Below, in pieces: positions 46,309 through 46,500 of a stretch of 46,500 nt of DNA. Within the stretch, counting starts at the first letter, position 1. Each line of letters starts with the position of its first letter. The stretch covers positions 1 to 46,500 of the forward strand of contig SUXO01000016.1 of assembly GCA_015060885.1 (NCBI GenBank). Reading direction: 5' to 3'. Under the pieces are notes generated by a model. That model worked only from the letters and a program-made list of their open reading frames with translations. It was not told the DNA's origin and made no database searches. Origin of the DNA: Bacteroidales bacterium (GTDB lineage Bacteria > Bacteroidota > Bacteroidia > Bacteroidales > Bacteroidaceae). A program made the position numbers and the translations under genes.

Positions 46309-46500
46309 CGGTGTTATTATCGGCTATTCTTTCAATTAAGAGAGGATTTCTTCTGCACTTTTTGAAAAAAGTACACAAAAATGTGGGCAGTCGTACTTGC
46401 CATTGATAAATCCAAGCTCGGCTGCACTCGCTTTGTGTGTAAGCAAGCTTTCACCCGCTCGTTTGTACAAACTTTCGGCACTTGCTTTGCTCACAAGTCG
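46309..46500 (-). repeat. Right arm of the terminal inverted repeat
   Basis: Reverse complement of 83-274 with 9 mismatches in 192 bp. The arm runs to the last base of the window, so the true repeat may extend further. In this orientation it contains, in order, CTGCACTCGCT (46422-46432), CAAGCTTT (46444-46451) and GCTCGTTTGT (46457-46466), which also occur in order in the 85-bp repeats at 17195-17449. Confidence 0.9.

Overview
The window reads as ordinary chromosome of a gut-type Bacteroidales bacterium. I infer this from repeated TAnnTTTG/TAnnTTCG -7 boxes with TTTG-like -33 boxes about 20 bp upstream, weak Shine-Dalgarno signals, a BspA-like leucine-rich-repeat protein ending in a FISUMP domain, a TonB C-terminal protein, a GT3-type glycogen synthase, and the seven-gene E-DUF2764-A-B-D-I-K form of V-type ATPase. 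The species cannot be named from the sequence alone. I see no phage, plasmid, insertion sequence, CRISPR array or defence island.

Layout, left to right. A 192-bp repeat arm (83-274) is mirrored in inverted orientation at the extreme right end (46309-46500). Next come a U32-family protein (-) diverging from an HU-like/SPOR membrane protein and a zinc-ribbon FHA protein (+), then a giant secreted LRR/dockerin/FISUMP protein (-). Upstream of that gene lies a probable small structured RNA with its own terminator. A leftward block follows: glycerophosphodiesterase-like lipoprotein, Xaa-Pro aminopeptidase, TonB C-terminal protein, tRNA-His, carB and a PurF-like amidotransferase with a possible attenuator leader. 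Three perfect 85-bp tandem repeats carrying promoter boxes precede tRNA-Thr(CGT) and trmN6. A lipid kinase (-) then diverges from a rightward lon-tgt-lptG/F-DEAD helicase operon. A radical SAM gene (-) diverges from an S9 peptidase (+). The rest of the window is leftward: aspS with a glycosyltransferase, esterase with hemolysin III, glycogen synthase with glycogen phosphorylase, and the V-ATPase operon.

Functional links. The glycogen genes pair synthesis with breakdown. The V-ATPase rotor subunit keeps the residues that bind Na+ in the Enterococcus enzyme, so a sodium-motive role is likely. The lon operon combines proteolysis, tRNA modification, LPS transport and RNA remodelling. Gene boundaries are marked by many clear intrinsic terminators.

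The most unusual signals are non-coding: the terminal inverted repeats, the 85-bp promoter array at tRNA-Thr that shares three ordered sequence words with those terminal repeats, the small RNA near 7.9-8.05 kb, and the structured leader before the PurF-like gene. Among proteins, the Tgt lacks the usual zinc cysteines, and carB stands without carA. I found no clearly new multi-gene system. All calls come from reading the sequence; no searches or folding programs were run.
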